From positions 1-21,304 of the forward strand of contig SVLA01000016.1 in NCBI GenBank assembly GCA_015068175.1: a stretch of DNA of 21,304 nt. Direction: 5' to 3'. Of the stretch, positions 1 to 7,007 are shown in pieces (within the stretch, counting starts at the first letter, position 1; each line of letters begins with the position of its first letter). The DNA comes from Oscillospiraceae bacterium. Lineage in GTDB: Bacteria > Bacillota_A > Clostridia > Oscillospirales > Oscillospiraceae. Both the position numbers and the translations under genes were made by a program. The notes under the pieces were generated by a model. That model searched no databases. It was not told the origin of the DNA and was given only the letters and a program-made list of their open reading frames with translations.

Positions 1-1
1 G

Positions 2-2044
2 GTGGCCGAACTGGCCAACGCCGAGTGCATCTGCCGTTACGGCGACACCGTGGTGCTGGTCACCTGCACCTGCAACCCCATCCCCAAGGCCGGCATCGAC
101 TACTTCCCCCTGACCATTGAGTTCGAGGAAAGAATGTATTCCGTGGGCCGCATCCCCGGTTCCTTCAACCGCCGGGAGGGCAAGCCCTCCGAGCGGGGCA
201 TCCTGAACAGCCGGATCATCGACCGGCCCATGCGTCCTCTGTTCGACGAGGAGCTGCGTAACGACACCGTCGTCACCTGCACCGTCCTGGCCACCGACCA
301 CGAGAATCCCGTGGAGATCGTGGCTTCCCTGGGCGCTTCCATCGCCATCGCTTCTTCCGATGTGCCCTGGAACGGCCCCGTGGCTACCACCAATGTCGCT
401 CACCTGAACGGCGAGTATATCATCAACCCCTCCGCTGAAGAGCGGGAAGCCTGCGATTGCTTCGTGTGCATCTCCTCCACCTTCGAGAAGGTGGTCATGA
501 TCGAGACCGAAGCCAACGAGGCCCCCGAAGCCATCGTTTACGAGTCCATCCGCATCGCTCACGAGACCAACATGGAGATCGTGAAGTTCATCAACGGCAT
601 CGTGGCCGAGATCGGCAAGCCCAAGTTCACCTTCGAGAAGGCCGCTGTCAACCACGAGCTGCTGGACGATCTGATCGCCTATGGCCTGCCCCAGATCGAG
701 TACGCCCTGGACACCGATGACAAGAACATCCGCGAGGAGCGGCTGACCGCTGCCCGTCTGGACTTCAAGGACAAGTTCGTGGAGAAGTACGGCGAAGAGG
801 AATTCGAGACCCACATCGAAGTCTGCCTGTACAAGATGCAGAAGAAGGTGGTCAAGAAGTGGCTGCTGGCCGGCAAGCGCGTGGACGGCCGCGGCATGGA
901 CGAGATCCGTCCCCTGGACGCCGAAGTCGGCGTGCTGCCCAGAGTCCACGGTTCCGGTCTGTTCTCCCGTGGCCAGACCCAGGTCCTGTCCATCTGCACC
1001 CTGAATACCCTGTCCGCCGCCCAGAAGCTGGATACCATCTATCCTGAGGAGACCAAGCGGTATATCCATCACTATAACTTCCCCTCCTTCTCCACCGGCG
1101 AAGCCCGTGCTGCCCGCAGCACCTCCCGCCGCGAGATCGGCCACGGCGCTCTGGCTGAGAAGGCCCTGCTGCCCGTGATCCCCTCCGTGGAGGAGTTCCC
1201 CTACGCCATCCGCGTGGTGTCCGAGGTCCTCAGCTCCAACGGCTCCACCTCCCAGGGCTCCATCTGCGGTTCCACCCTGGCTCTGATGGACGCAGGCGTG
1301 CCCATCAAGCGGCCCGTGGCCGGCATTTCCTGCGGCCTGATCTCCGACCAGGAGACCGGCGCATGGCGCACCTTCACCGACATTCAGGGCGTGGAAGACT
1401 TCCACGGCGAAATGGACTTCAAGGTGGCCGGTACCACCGAAGGCATCACTGCCATCCAGATGGACCTGAAGAATAAGGGTCTGACCATGGAGATCATCGC
1501 CGACGCTCTGGAGCGCTGCCGCCTGGCCCGCCTGGAGATCCTGAGCGAAGTGATGCTGCCCTGCATCAGCGAGCCCCGTGCCGAGGTTTCCGAGTATGCC
1601 CCCAAGATGATCAGCATGAAGGTGCCCGTGGACAAGATCCGCGAGATCATCGGCTCCGGCGGCAAGACCATCCAGAAGATCTGCGCCGACACCGGCGCCA
1701 AGGTGGATATCGAGGACGACGGCTCCGTGTTCATCTCCGCTGTGGACAGCGCCTGCGCTTACGCCGCCAAGAAGATGATCGACGACATCTGCTTCGTGCC
1801 CGAGGTGGGCAAGCTGTACTACGGCCGCGTGGTGCGCATCCTGCCCATCGGCGCTTTCGTTGAGATCGCGCCCGGCCATGACGGCATGGTCCACATCTCC
1901 AAGCTGGAGAACCGCCGCGTGGAAAAGGTGGAGGACGTGCTGAACCTGGGAGATATGACCTGGGTCAAGTTCATGGGCTTCGACGAGAAGGGCCGCGCAA
2001 ACTTCAGCCGCAAGGACGCTCTGAAGGAACTGGAGAACCAGTAA
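2..2044 (+). CDS. pnp: polyribonucleotide nucleotidyltransferase (PNPase), 5' partial
   Basis: PNPase degrades RNA 3' to 5' by phosphorolysis as a cytoplasmic homotrimer and takes part in mRNA turnover. The frame enters at the window edge with VAELAN followed by RYGDTVVLVT, the standard opening of the first RNase PH-like domain, so only about 20 N-terminal residues are missing and the first GTG is an internal valine. A second RNase PH domain follows and carries GEMDFKVAGTTEGI, the region of the catalytic aspartates. A KH domain starts near residue 534 (IREIIGSGGKTIQKI) and an S1 domain near residue 602 (GRVVRILPIGAFVEI). The protein ends just after S1 without a long tail. The 680 visible residues fit the usual length of about 700. 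Codons are strongly biased to C/G-ending forms, as expected for a highly expressed gene. An intrinsic terminator follows 13 nt after the stop. Confidence 0.97.
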   Translation: MAELANAECICRYGDTVVLVTCTCNPIPKAGIDYFPLTIEFEERMYSVGRIPGSFNRREGKPSERGILNSRIIDRPMRPLFDEELRNDTVVTCTVLATDHENPVEIVASLGASIAIASSDVPWNGPVATTNVAHLNGEYIINPSAEEREACDCFVCISSTFEKVVMIETEANEAPEAIVYESIRIAHETNMEIVKFINGIVAEIGKPKFTFEKAAVNHELLDDLIAYGLPQIEYALDTDDKNIREERLTAARLDFKDKFVEKYGEEEFETHIEVCLYKMQKKVVKKWLLAGKRVDGRGMDEIRPLDAEVGVLPRVHGSGLFSRGQTQVLSICTLNTLSAAQKLDTIYPEETKRYIHHYNFPSFSTGEARAARSTSRREIGHGALAEKALLPVIPSVEEFPYAIRVVSEVLSSNGSTSQGSICGSTLALMDAGVPIKRPVAGISCGLISDQETGAWRTFTDIQGVEDFHGEMDFKVAGTTEGITAIQMDLKNKGLTMEIIADALERCRLARLEILSEVMLPCISEPRAEVSEYAPKMISMKVPVDKIREIIGSGGKTIQKICADTGAKVDIEDDGSVFISAVDSACAYAAKKMIDDICFVPEVGKLYYGRVVRILPIGAFVEIAPGHDGMVHISKLENRRVEKVEDVLNLGDMTWVKFMGFDEKGRANFSRKDALKELENQ

Positions 2045-2057
2045 TTCAATACAATTT

Positions 2058-2090
2058 CCCGCCGCTCACTCCGAGCGGCGGGATTTTTTG
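2058..2090 (+). terminator. intrinsic terminator of pnp
   Basis: A 9-bp GC-rich stem (CCCGCCGCT at 2058-2066 with AGCGGCGGG at 2074-2082) closes a 7-nt loop and is followed by six T residues at 2084-2089. It starts 13 nt after the pnp stop codon. Confidence 0.93.
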
Positions 2091-2120
2091 TTGAGTGGAC
2101 AGTGGAAAGTGTACAGTTGT

Positions 2121-2250
2121 CAAATCCCTCTCATAGTACCCCTTGCTTTGCGAAGCAAATGACTGAGGGAGAGAACCACTACCCCTCAGTCGGTAATCAA
2201 AGATTTTCGCCAGCTCCCCTGACAAGGGGAGCCTTGGCGGCCGCCGGTTC
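2121..2250. repeat. hairpin-rich intergenic repeat (element C)
   Basis: This stretch lies between the pnp terminator and the next promoter and holds no credible gene. It contains a CCCTCTC/GAGGGAG inverted pair, a perfect TTGCTT-tgcg-AAGCAA hairpin (2143-2158), and a perfect GCTCCCCT-gaca-AGGGGAGC hairpin (2213-2232) followed by CTTGGCGG. The order 'CCCCTCAGTC, variable part, CCAGCTCCCC' matches the inner modules of the two elements at 9761-9977 and 15607-15848, but I see no AATTGTTGTTTA terminal repeats here. It is probably a relative or remnant of that family. Just upstream (2095-2119) lies a TGGACAGTGG...ACAGTTGTC stretch resembling the one at the end of eutL. Confidence 0.6.
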
Positions 2251-2275
2251 CTATCCCATCCCCGTCGCAAAAATA

Positions 2276-2304
2276 TTGACATCCCTTCCAAAAATCGCTA
2301 TAAT
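2276..2304 (+). promoter_or_regulatory. consensus sigma-A promoter for the lipoprotein gene
   Basis: TTGACA at 2276-2281 and TATAAT at 2299-2304 are separated by exactly 17 nt, a perfect vegetative consensus. Transcription should begin near 2311, giving a short leader of about 27 nt before the start codon at 2338. Confidence 0.9.
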
Positions 2305-2337
2305 CTACCCATATAATGGAGAGAAAGGGACTTTTTT

Positions 2338-3522
2338 ATGACCATTCAGAAAAGATTGTGGGCCTTATTGCTGATTGCCCTGCTATTGATGGGCTGCGTG
2401 GCGCAGCCCGGCGCGGAAACCACCGGCCCCAACCATACAGACCCCACCGTTTCGGTCACGGATCCGAAGCCGACCACCCCGGCCCCTACTGTCGGTGCCC
2501 CCACGGATCCCACCGAGACCCAGCCCACGGACCCCACGGCGGCTCCCACAGACCCCACGGCGGTTCCTACAGATCCTAAGCCTACGGATCCCCAACCCAC
2601 CGTGGCCCCCACAGAACCGGCCCCGACTCAGCCGCAACCCACGGAACCGGCCCCCACGGAGCCTGAACCTACGGAGCCGCCTCGTTGCGCCGGCCATGAC
2701 GCGGACCCCTATGTGGGCATGACCTCCGAGGAGTTCTACGCCGATTATGCCCCCGCTTGTTGCTATCAGGATGCCTGCTATCGCACCCAGCACTATTTCC
2801 TCTCCGGCCTGCTCTATGTCCCCGGCCAGTATTACGAACCCGCCGATGACCGCCCCATGACCGCCGACGGCCTCTATATCCGCAACACCGACACCCTCTA
2901 CGAGGATGACGGCAACACCTACATCGTGGTGGATGCCCAGGGCAGGGAAGTCCTGCGGGTCTATAAGGGCGCGGCCTACATCACCCTGGAAGAAGTGGCG
3001 GCCTATATGTATGCCTTCGGCGGCAGCGATTGTGTTCTGCCGGCCAACCACACTTCCTCCAAAAAGACCAAACCCGGCAACAGCCCCTGGGGCCAGTACC
3101 TGCGGGTGAACCATTCCAGGTTCTCCGGCGATACCAGCCGCTATCCCTACGAGCCGGAGCTGCCGTACATCAGCGGTTGCGGTGGCGACCTGACCTATTA
3201 CGAAATGGATATCGGCACCACCGGTACCACCACCCCCGGCTATGCCCCTTATCCCTATAATAACGGCTCTTCCATCGAGCGGGGCGCTGCCCGGATCGTC
3301 TATACCCGCCAGGACCGGAATGGCAACGGCGTGTACGAAAATGACGAAGTGTATGTGTTCTATACCTTCAATCATTACAACGATTTCGTGGAATACCTGA
3401 ATTACTACGGCGGCTGGGGCCAGGAGTTCGGCAATATGACCGGCGGTGGCAGTTACAGCAGTAAATACGACTATAATCCCACCCCCTATCCCCAGGTGGC
3501 CTTTGCCTCCTTCTGCGGCTAA
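2338..3522 (+). CDS. secreted lipoprotein with putative barnase-type ribonuclease domain
   Basis: A type II signal peptide (charged MTIQKR, hydrophobic core, lipobox LMGC with lipidated Cys20) predicts a lipoprotein on the outer face of the membrane. Residues about 23-115 are a low-complexity PTDP/PTEP linker, probably a wall-spanning spacer. The C-terminal half resembles barnase/guanyl-specific RNases: EEVAAYMYAFG is like the N-terminal helix, YYEMDIG like the strand with the general base, ARIVYT like the strand with the catalytic Arg, and FNHYNDF like the strand with the catalytic His. The implied triad is Glu289, Arg319 and His346, matching barnase Glu73, Arg87 and His102 in order. The loops between them are longer than in barnase, and one contains an EF-hand-like DRNGNGVYENDE loop (326-337). 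The RBS is AAAGGGA at 2324-2330. The gene is monocistronic, with its own promoter and terminator. The lipoprotein call is firm; the RNase call is pattern-based and would be an extracellular nutrient or competition enzyme. Confidence 0.72.
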   Translation: MTIQKRLWALLLIALLLMGCVAQPGAETTGPNHTDPTVSVTDPKPTTPAPTVGAPTDPTETQPTDPTAAPTDPTAVPTDPKPTDPQPTVAPTEPAPTQPQPTEPAPTEPEPTEPPRCAGHDADPYVGMTSEEFYADYAPACCYQDACYRTQHYFLSGLLYVPGQYYEPADDRPMTADGLYIRNTDTLYEDDGNTYIVVDAQGREVLRVYKGAAYITLEEVAAYMYAFGGSDCVLPANHTSSKKTKPGNSPWGQYLRVNHSRFSGDTSRYPYEPELPYISGCGGDLTYYEMDIGTTGTTTPGYAPYPYNNGSSIERGAARIVYTRQDRNGNGVYENDEVYVFYTFNHYNDFVEYLNYYGGWGQEFGNMTGGGSYSSKYDYNPTPYPQVAFASFCG

Positions 3523-3531
3523 CAAAATCGG

Positions 3532-3561
3532 AAAACCCGACGGAGCTGCCGGGTTTTCTTT
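3532..3561 (+). terminator. intrinsic terminator of the lipoprotein gene
   Basis: An AAAACCCG (3532-3539) / CGGGTTTT (3550-3557) stem with a 10-nt loop sits 10 nt after the stop codon and runs into a T-rich tail (CTTTAT). Confidence 0.82.
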
Positions 3562-3568
3562 ATACAAC

Positions 3569-3599
3569 AAAAAGGGCGTGACCGAACCGGTCACGCCCT
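3569..3599 (-). terminator. intrinsic terminator of the transketolase operon
   Basis: An 11-bp perfect stem (3574-3584 with 3588-3598, loop AAC). Read on the minus strand it is followed by TTTTTGTTGT. It lies 16 nt beyond the stop of the C-terminal transketolase subunit and faces the lipoprotein terminator, so the convergent units are separated. Confidence 0.92.
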
Positions 3600-3614
3600 C
3601 ATTTATGGGATCAA

Positions 3615-4553
3615 TTACTTGCACAGTTCCTTGGCCACTTCCACGATGTGCTCGCTGCTCAGGCCGAACTGCTTCAGCAGGGCAACGGCGGGGCCGGAAT
3701 GGCCGAACTCGTCGTTGACGCCGATGCGGCGCAGAACCGTGGGGCACTTCTCGGACAGAACGGCGGCAACAGCCTCGCCCAGACCGCCGATGACGGAGTG
3801 CTCCTCGCAGGTGATGACCTTGCCACACTTCTTGGCGGCTTCCAGCACCAGTTCCTCATCCAGGGGCTTGATGGTGGCCATGTTGATGACCATGGCGTTG
3901 ATGCCTTCCTTTGCCAGCTCCTCACCGGCAACGATGGCTTCGTAGGTCAGCAGACCGTTGGCGATAATGGCCACATCGGTGCCGTCCCGCAGCACTTCGC
4001 CCTTGCCGATCTCAAAGTGGAAATCATCGGCATGGAACACGGGCACAGCCAAGCGGCCGAAGCGCAGGTACACGGGGCCGTCCATCTCGTAGGCGGCGCG
4101 GACAGCGGCCCGGGCCTCCACGTCATCGGCGGGGCAGATGACGGTCATGCCGGGGATGGCGCGCATCAGGGCAAAATCTTCGCAGCACTGATGGGAAGCG
4201 CCGTCCTCGCCCACGGAGATACCGCCGTGGGTAGCGCCGATCTTCACGTTCATGTGGGGATAGCCGATGGAGTTGCGGACCTGCTCAAAAGCGCGGCCGG
4301 CCGCAAACATGGCGAAGGAGGAAGCGAAGGGCACCAGACCGGTGGTGGACAGACCGGCGGCCACGCAGATCATGTTGGCCTCAGCGATGCCGCAGTCAAA
4401 ATGACGCTCGGGGAAAGCCTTCTGGAAGATGGCGGTCTTGGTAGCGCCGGCCAGGTCGGCATCCAGAACCACCAGATTGTCGAATTCAGCGCCCAGTTCC
4501 TTCAGGGCGTTGCCATAGCTGTCACGGGTCGCAACTTTTTTCATCTCTGCCAT
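3615..4553 (-). CDS. transketolase, C-terminal subunit
   Basis: This is the second half of a split, thiamine-diphosphate-dependent transketolase of the non-oxidative pentose phosphate pathway (cytoplasm). At 312 residues it has the length usual for stand-alone C-terminal subunits. The pyrimidine-binding domain is at the N-terminus, and FDCGIAEANM holds the conserved Glu58 that activates the cofactor. The transketolase C-terminal domain follows from about residue 190 (KGEVLRDGTDVAIIANG, then CEEHSVIGGLG). It starts one base after the stop of the N-terminal subunit gene (TGATATG), with a GGAGGG ribosome site inside the end of that gene, so the two subunits are translationally coupled. A strong terminator follows. 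1-deoxyxylulose-5-phosphate synthase shares the fold but is normally a single chain. Confidence 0.93.
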   Translation of the reverse strand: MAEMKKVATRDSYGNALKELGAEFDNLVVLDADLAGATKTAIFQKAFPERHFDCGIAEANMICVAAGLSTTGLVPFASSFAMFAAGRAFEQVRNSIGYPHMNVKIGATHGGISVGEDGASHQCCEDFALMRAIPGMTVICPADDVEARAAVRAAYEMDGPVYLRFGRLAVPVFHADDFHFEIGKGEVLRDGTDVAIIANGLLTYEAIVAGEELAKEGINAMVINMATIKPLDEELVLEAAKKCGKVITCEEHSVIGGLGEAVAAVLSEKCPTVLRRIGVNDEFGHSGPAVALLKQFGLSSEHIVEVAKELCK

Positions 4554-4554
4554 A

Positions 4555-5400
4555 TCAAGCGCCCTCCAGTCCGTTGAGAATAGCCTGCAGTTCGGTCATG
4601 GCCACCTCGTACTCCGCATCGTTGGGTGCCTTGCCGTGCCAGCCGGCCTGATTTTCCATGTAAGAAACGTCCTTGCCCTTGACGGTGTTCATGACGATGG
4701 CGGTGGGCTGACCCTTGGTGGCCCGGGCCTCGTTCAGAGCAGCTTCAATGGCGTCGAAATCGTGACCGTTGATGGCGATCACATGGAAGCCGAAGGCTTC
4801 CAGCTTGCCCACGATGGGGTAGGGACTCATGACTTTGGCGATGTCGCCGTCGATCTGCAGACCGTTGTTGTCCACGATCACCACCAGGTTGTCCAGCTTG
4901 TAGTGGGCGGCGCTCATGCAAGCCTCCCAAACCTGGCCTTCCTGGATCTCGCCGTCACCCAGCAGGGTGTAGACCCGGGCGCTGTGACCCTGATGCTTCA
5001 GGCCCAGAGCCATGCCCACGGCCACGGAAACGCCCTGGCCCAGGGAGCCGGTGGACATATCCACGCCGGGAACGGTGTTCATGTTGGGGTGGCCCTGCAG
5101 ATAGGAGTCAATGTGCCGCAGACGGGGCAGATCCTCCACGGGGAAGAAGCCACGGTGCGCCAGGGTCGCATACAGACCGGGGGCGGTGTGGCCCTTACTC
5201 AGAACAAAGCGGTCCCGATCCGCCCACTTGGGGTTGGCGGGGTCGATGTTCATTTCCTTGAAGTACAGATAAGTAAACATTTCGGTTGCGGACAGGCTGC
5301 CGCCGGGGTGGCCTGCTTTGGCGCCGTGGGTCGATTCAATGATGCCCATACGGACATTGCAGGCAGTCCGCTGCAGCGCATTCTTTTCGCTGGGAGTCAT
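4555..5400 (-). CDS. transketolase, N-terminal subunit
   Basis: This is the diphosphate-binding half of the split transketolase, 281 residues. GHPGGSLS (about 30-37) and the thiamine-diphosphate motif beginning GDG at 148-150 and ending with NN at 178-179 are intact. LSKGHTAPGLYA and TGSLGQGVSVAVGMA are further transketolase landmarks. The ATG at 5400 is preceded by AGGAGG (complement of about 5407-5412). It lies 24 nt downstream of the DtxR-like regulator on the same strand and is coupled to the C-terminal subunit below, so the three genes probably share a transcript. The intact cofactor site and full partner argue for an active enzyme. Confidence 0.94.
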   Translation of the reverse strand: MTPSEKNALQRTACNVRMGIIESTHGAKAGHPGGSLSATEMFTYLYFKEMNIDPANPKWADRDRFVLSKGHTAPGLYATLAHRGFFPVEDLPRLRHIDSYLQGHPNMNTVPGVDMSTGSLGQGVSVAVGMALGLKHQGHSARVYTLLGDGEIQEGQVWEACMSAAHYKLDNLVVIVDNNGLQIDGDIAKVMSPYPIVGKLEAFGFHVIAINGHDFDAIEAALNEARATKGQPTAIVMNTVKGKDVSYMENQAGWHGKAPNDAEYEVAMTELQAILNGLEGA

Positions 5401-5424
5401 TCCATTTCCTCCTGATATAAATTT

Positions 5425-5796
5425 TTATTCACCATATTTCGACATATGGATTTTGATGGCTTCAAAGGTCTCGTCGCTGATGACGTGTTCCATTTTGCAG
5501 GCATCGGCGGCGGCGGTTTCCCGGCTGACCCCCAGATGCACCAGCAATTCGGTCAGCAGGGTGTGACGGGAAAGGATCTTTTCCGCAACACAGCGACCTT
5601 CTTCGGTCAGATGGATGTGGCCCTCGTCGTCGATGGTAATGTAGTTGCCCGCCTTCAGCAGGCTGACGGCCCGGGAAACGCTGGGTTTGGAATAGCCCAT
5701 GTGCTCGCTGATATCCACGGAGCGGACGAAGCTGTTTTTGCGGGAAAGGACCAAAATGGTCTCCAGATACATCTCTCCGGATTCTTGCAATGCCAA
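5425..5796 (-). CDS. DtxR/MntR-family metal-dependent transcriptional regulator
   Basis: A 123-residue repressor-type protein with an N-terminal winged helix-turn-helix (SVDISEHMGYSKPSVSRAVSLL) and a C-terminal metal-binding dimerisation helix. It lacks the SH3-like third domain of classical DtxR and so is MntR-sized. By alignment from memory the metal-site residues are Met9, His78, Cys100, Glu103 and His104. The Met/Cys pair matches the DtxR iron site (Met10, Cys102, Glu105, His106) rather than the Asp8/Glu99 of Bacillus MntR, so iron sensing is plausible but unproven. The start is TTG at 5796, chosen because AGGAGG (complement of 5805-5810) lies 8 nt upstream and the homologous N-terminus begins there. 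It is the first gene of the minus-strand unit with the transketolase genes and is divergent from eutG. Targets are unknown. Confidence 0.9.
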   Translation of the reverse strand: MALQESGEMYLETILVLSRKNSFVRSVDISEHMGYSKPSVSRAVSLLKAGNYITIDDEGHIHLTEEGRCVAEKILSRHTLLTELLVHLGVSRETAAADACKMEHVISDETFEAIKIHMSKYGE

Positions 5797-5827
5797 GGTC
5801 GATCCCTCCTTTTTCCATACTGCCTAT

Positions 5828-5856
5828 AGCATATCACGAAACCTTCGGATTTGCAA
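5828..5856 (-). promoter_or_regulatory. probable promoter of the regulator-transketolase unit
   Basis: On the minus strand TTGCAA (5856-5851) and TATGCT (5833-5828) are 17 nt apart, about 25 nt upstream of the Shine-Dalgarno. A short CGAA-acc-TTCG dyad (5838-5848) lies between the two boxes, where an operator could sit; that is speculation. No good plus-strand promoter for eutG is visible in 5857-5930. Confidence 0.55.
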
Positions 5857-5930
5857 GGAAAATTACGGCAGATTCCTCACATAGACCGGGAAAAATCGGG
5901 CATACTTCTCCTGAAAAGGAAGTGGAGACC

Positions 5931-7007
5931 ATGATCAGTTTTTATTGCCGGACAAAGATCGTCTCCGGCAGCGGCGCCCTGGAGGCCATCCGGGACCTGG
6001 CGCCTCAACGGCTGCTGGTGGTGGCGGACCCCTATTTTGTGGGTAACGGCACCGCCGGCCGCATCGCCGCCATGGCCCGGGAGAGCGCCGTCTTTGGGGA
6101 TGTTCGCCCGGACCCTTCTGTGGAACTGGCGGCGGAGGGCGTGGCCCTGATCCGCGATTTTGAACCGGACACGGTGGTGGCCCTGGGGGGCGGCAGCGCC
6201 CTGGACTGCGCCAAGGCCATGGTGTTTTTTGCCGGCAGCGGCGCTCAGTTGGTGGCGGTGCCCACCACCTCCGGCTCCGGTTCGGAAGTGACGGATTTCG
6301 CCATTTTGACCCACGGCGGCACCAAACATCCCCTGGTGGACCCGACTTTGCAGCCCAGCGTGGCCATTCTGGACGACGATCTTCTGCAGGATCTGCCCCG
6401 GAGCCTTATTGCCGATGCCGGTTTTGATGTGCTGGCCCATGCGTTGGAGGCCATTGGCGGCAAAAATGCCGGCCCCATTACCGACGCCCTGGCACGGGAT
6501 GCCTTTTGCACCGTCTGCACGGCCCTGCCTGCGTCCTTCGCCGGGGACCGGCGGGCCCGGCTGCCCATGCACACGGCGGCCACCATGGCCGGCATGGCCT
6601 TCAATCGGGCGGGTTTGGGGTTGTGCCATGCCATGGCCCATGTACTGGGGGGCCGGTACCATGTGCCCCACGGACGGCTGAACGCCATCTTGCTTCCGGC
6701 GGTGCTGGAAGCCAATGCCCCGGCGGCGGGGAGCCGATATGGAGCCCTGGCCCGGGCCGCCGGCTTGGGGGGCGCAGCAGATACGGTGGCGGTGCGGAAT
6801 TTGAAAAATGCCCTGATCCGCCTGCGGCGGGACCTGGGCCTGCCGGCCACCCTGGGGGAGGCCGGGATCAAAGCCGGTCAGCTTCGGCAGGACCGGGCCC
6901 AGGTGATCACGGCGGTGCTGGAGGATCCCTGCTGCGCCACCAATCCTCTGCCCGTGACCCGGGAATTGGTGGCCCGGGTGCTGGATGAGGTGACGGGCCG
7001 TGGATGA
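5931..7007 (+). CDS. eutG: EUT-associated iron-containing alcohol dehydrogenase
   Basis: This enzyme reduces acetaldehyde to ethanol with NADH, recycling NAD+ for the aldehyde dehydrogenase in the ethanolamine microcompartment. At 358 residues it is a compact group III alcohol dehydrogenase. GGGSALDCAK (86-95) is the nucleotide loop and PTTSGSGSE (111-119) the family signature. Asp166, His170, His233 and His247 have the FucO metal-ligand spacing (4, 63, 14). ATG 5931 is chosen over upstream in-frame starts because homology begins at MISFYCRTKI and a GGAG lies 3 nt before it (AAGGA further up). The last 8 nt overlap eutA. As the first gene of the EUT run it fits EutG, though PduQ-type dehydrogenases look alike. 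No N-terminal encapsulation helix is evident. Confidence 0.88.
   Translation: MISFYCRTKIVSGSGALEAIRDLAPQRLLVVADPYFVGNGTAGRIAAMARESAVFGDVRPDPSVELAAEGVALIRDFEPDTVVALGGGSALDCAKAMVFFAGSGAQLVAVPTTSGSGSEVTDFAILTHGGTKHPLVDPTLQPSVAILDDDLLQDLPRSLIADAGFDVLAHALEAIGGKNAGPITDALARDAFCTVCTALPASFAGDRRARLPMHTAATMAGMAFNRAGLGLCHAMAHVLGGRYHVPHGRLNAILLPAVLEANAPAAGSRYGALARAAGLGGAADTVAVRNLKNALIRLRRDLGLPATLGEAGIKAGQLRQDRAQVITAVLEDPCCATNPLPVTRELVARVLDEVTGRG

Noticed and set aside
2383..3828. A long minus-strand open frame of 481 codons over the lipoprotein gene
   Set aside because: It is an antisense shadow produced by the GC-rich, repetitive Pro/Thr codons; the plus strand has a signal peptide, promoter, ribosome site and terminator.
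3648..4577. 309-codon plus-strand open frame opposite the transketolase subunit
   Set aside because: Low-complexity Gly/Ala/His-rich translation with no ribosome site; the opposite strand encodes an unmistakable transketolase.
5790..5930. In-frame N-terminal extension of eutG from 5790
   Set aside because: It runs through the divergent promoter region and regulator start, lacks a ribosome site, and family homology begins at 5931.
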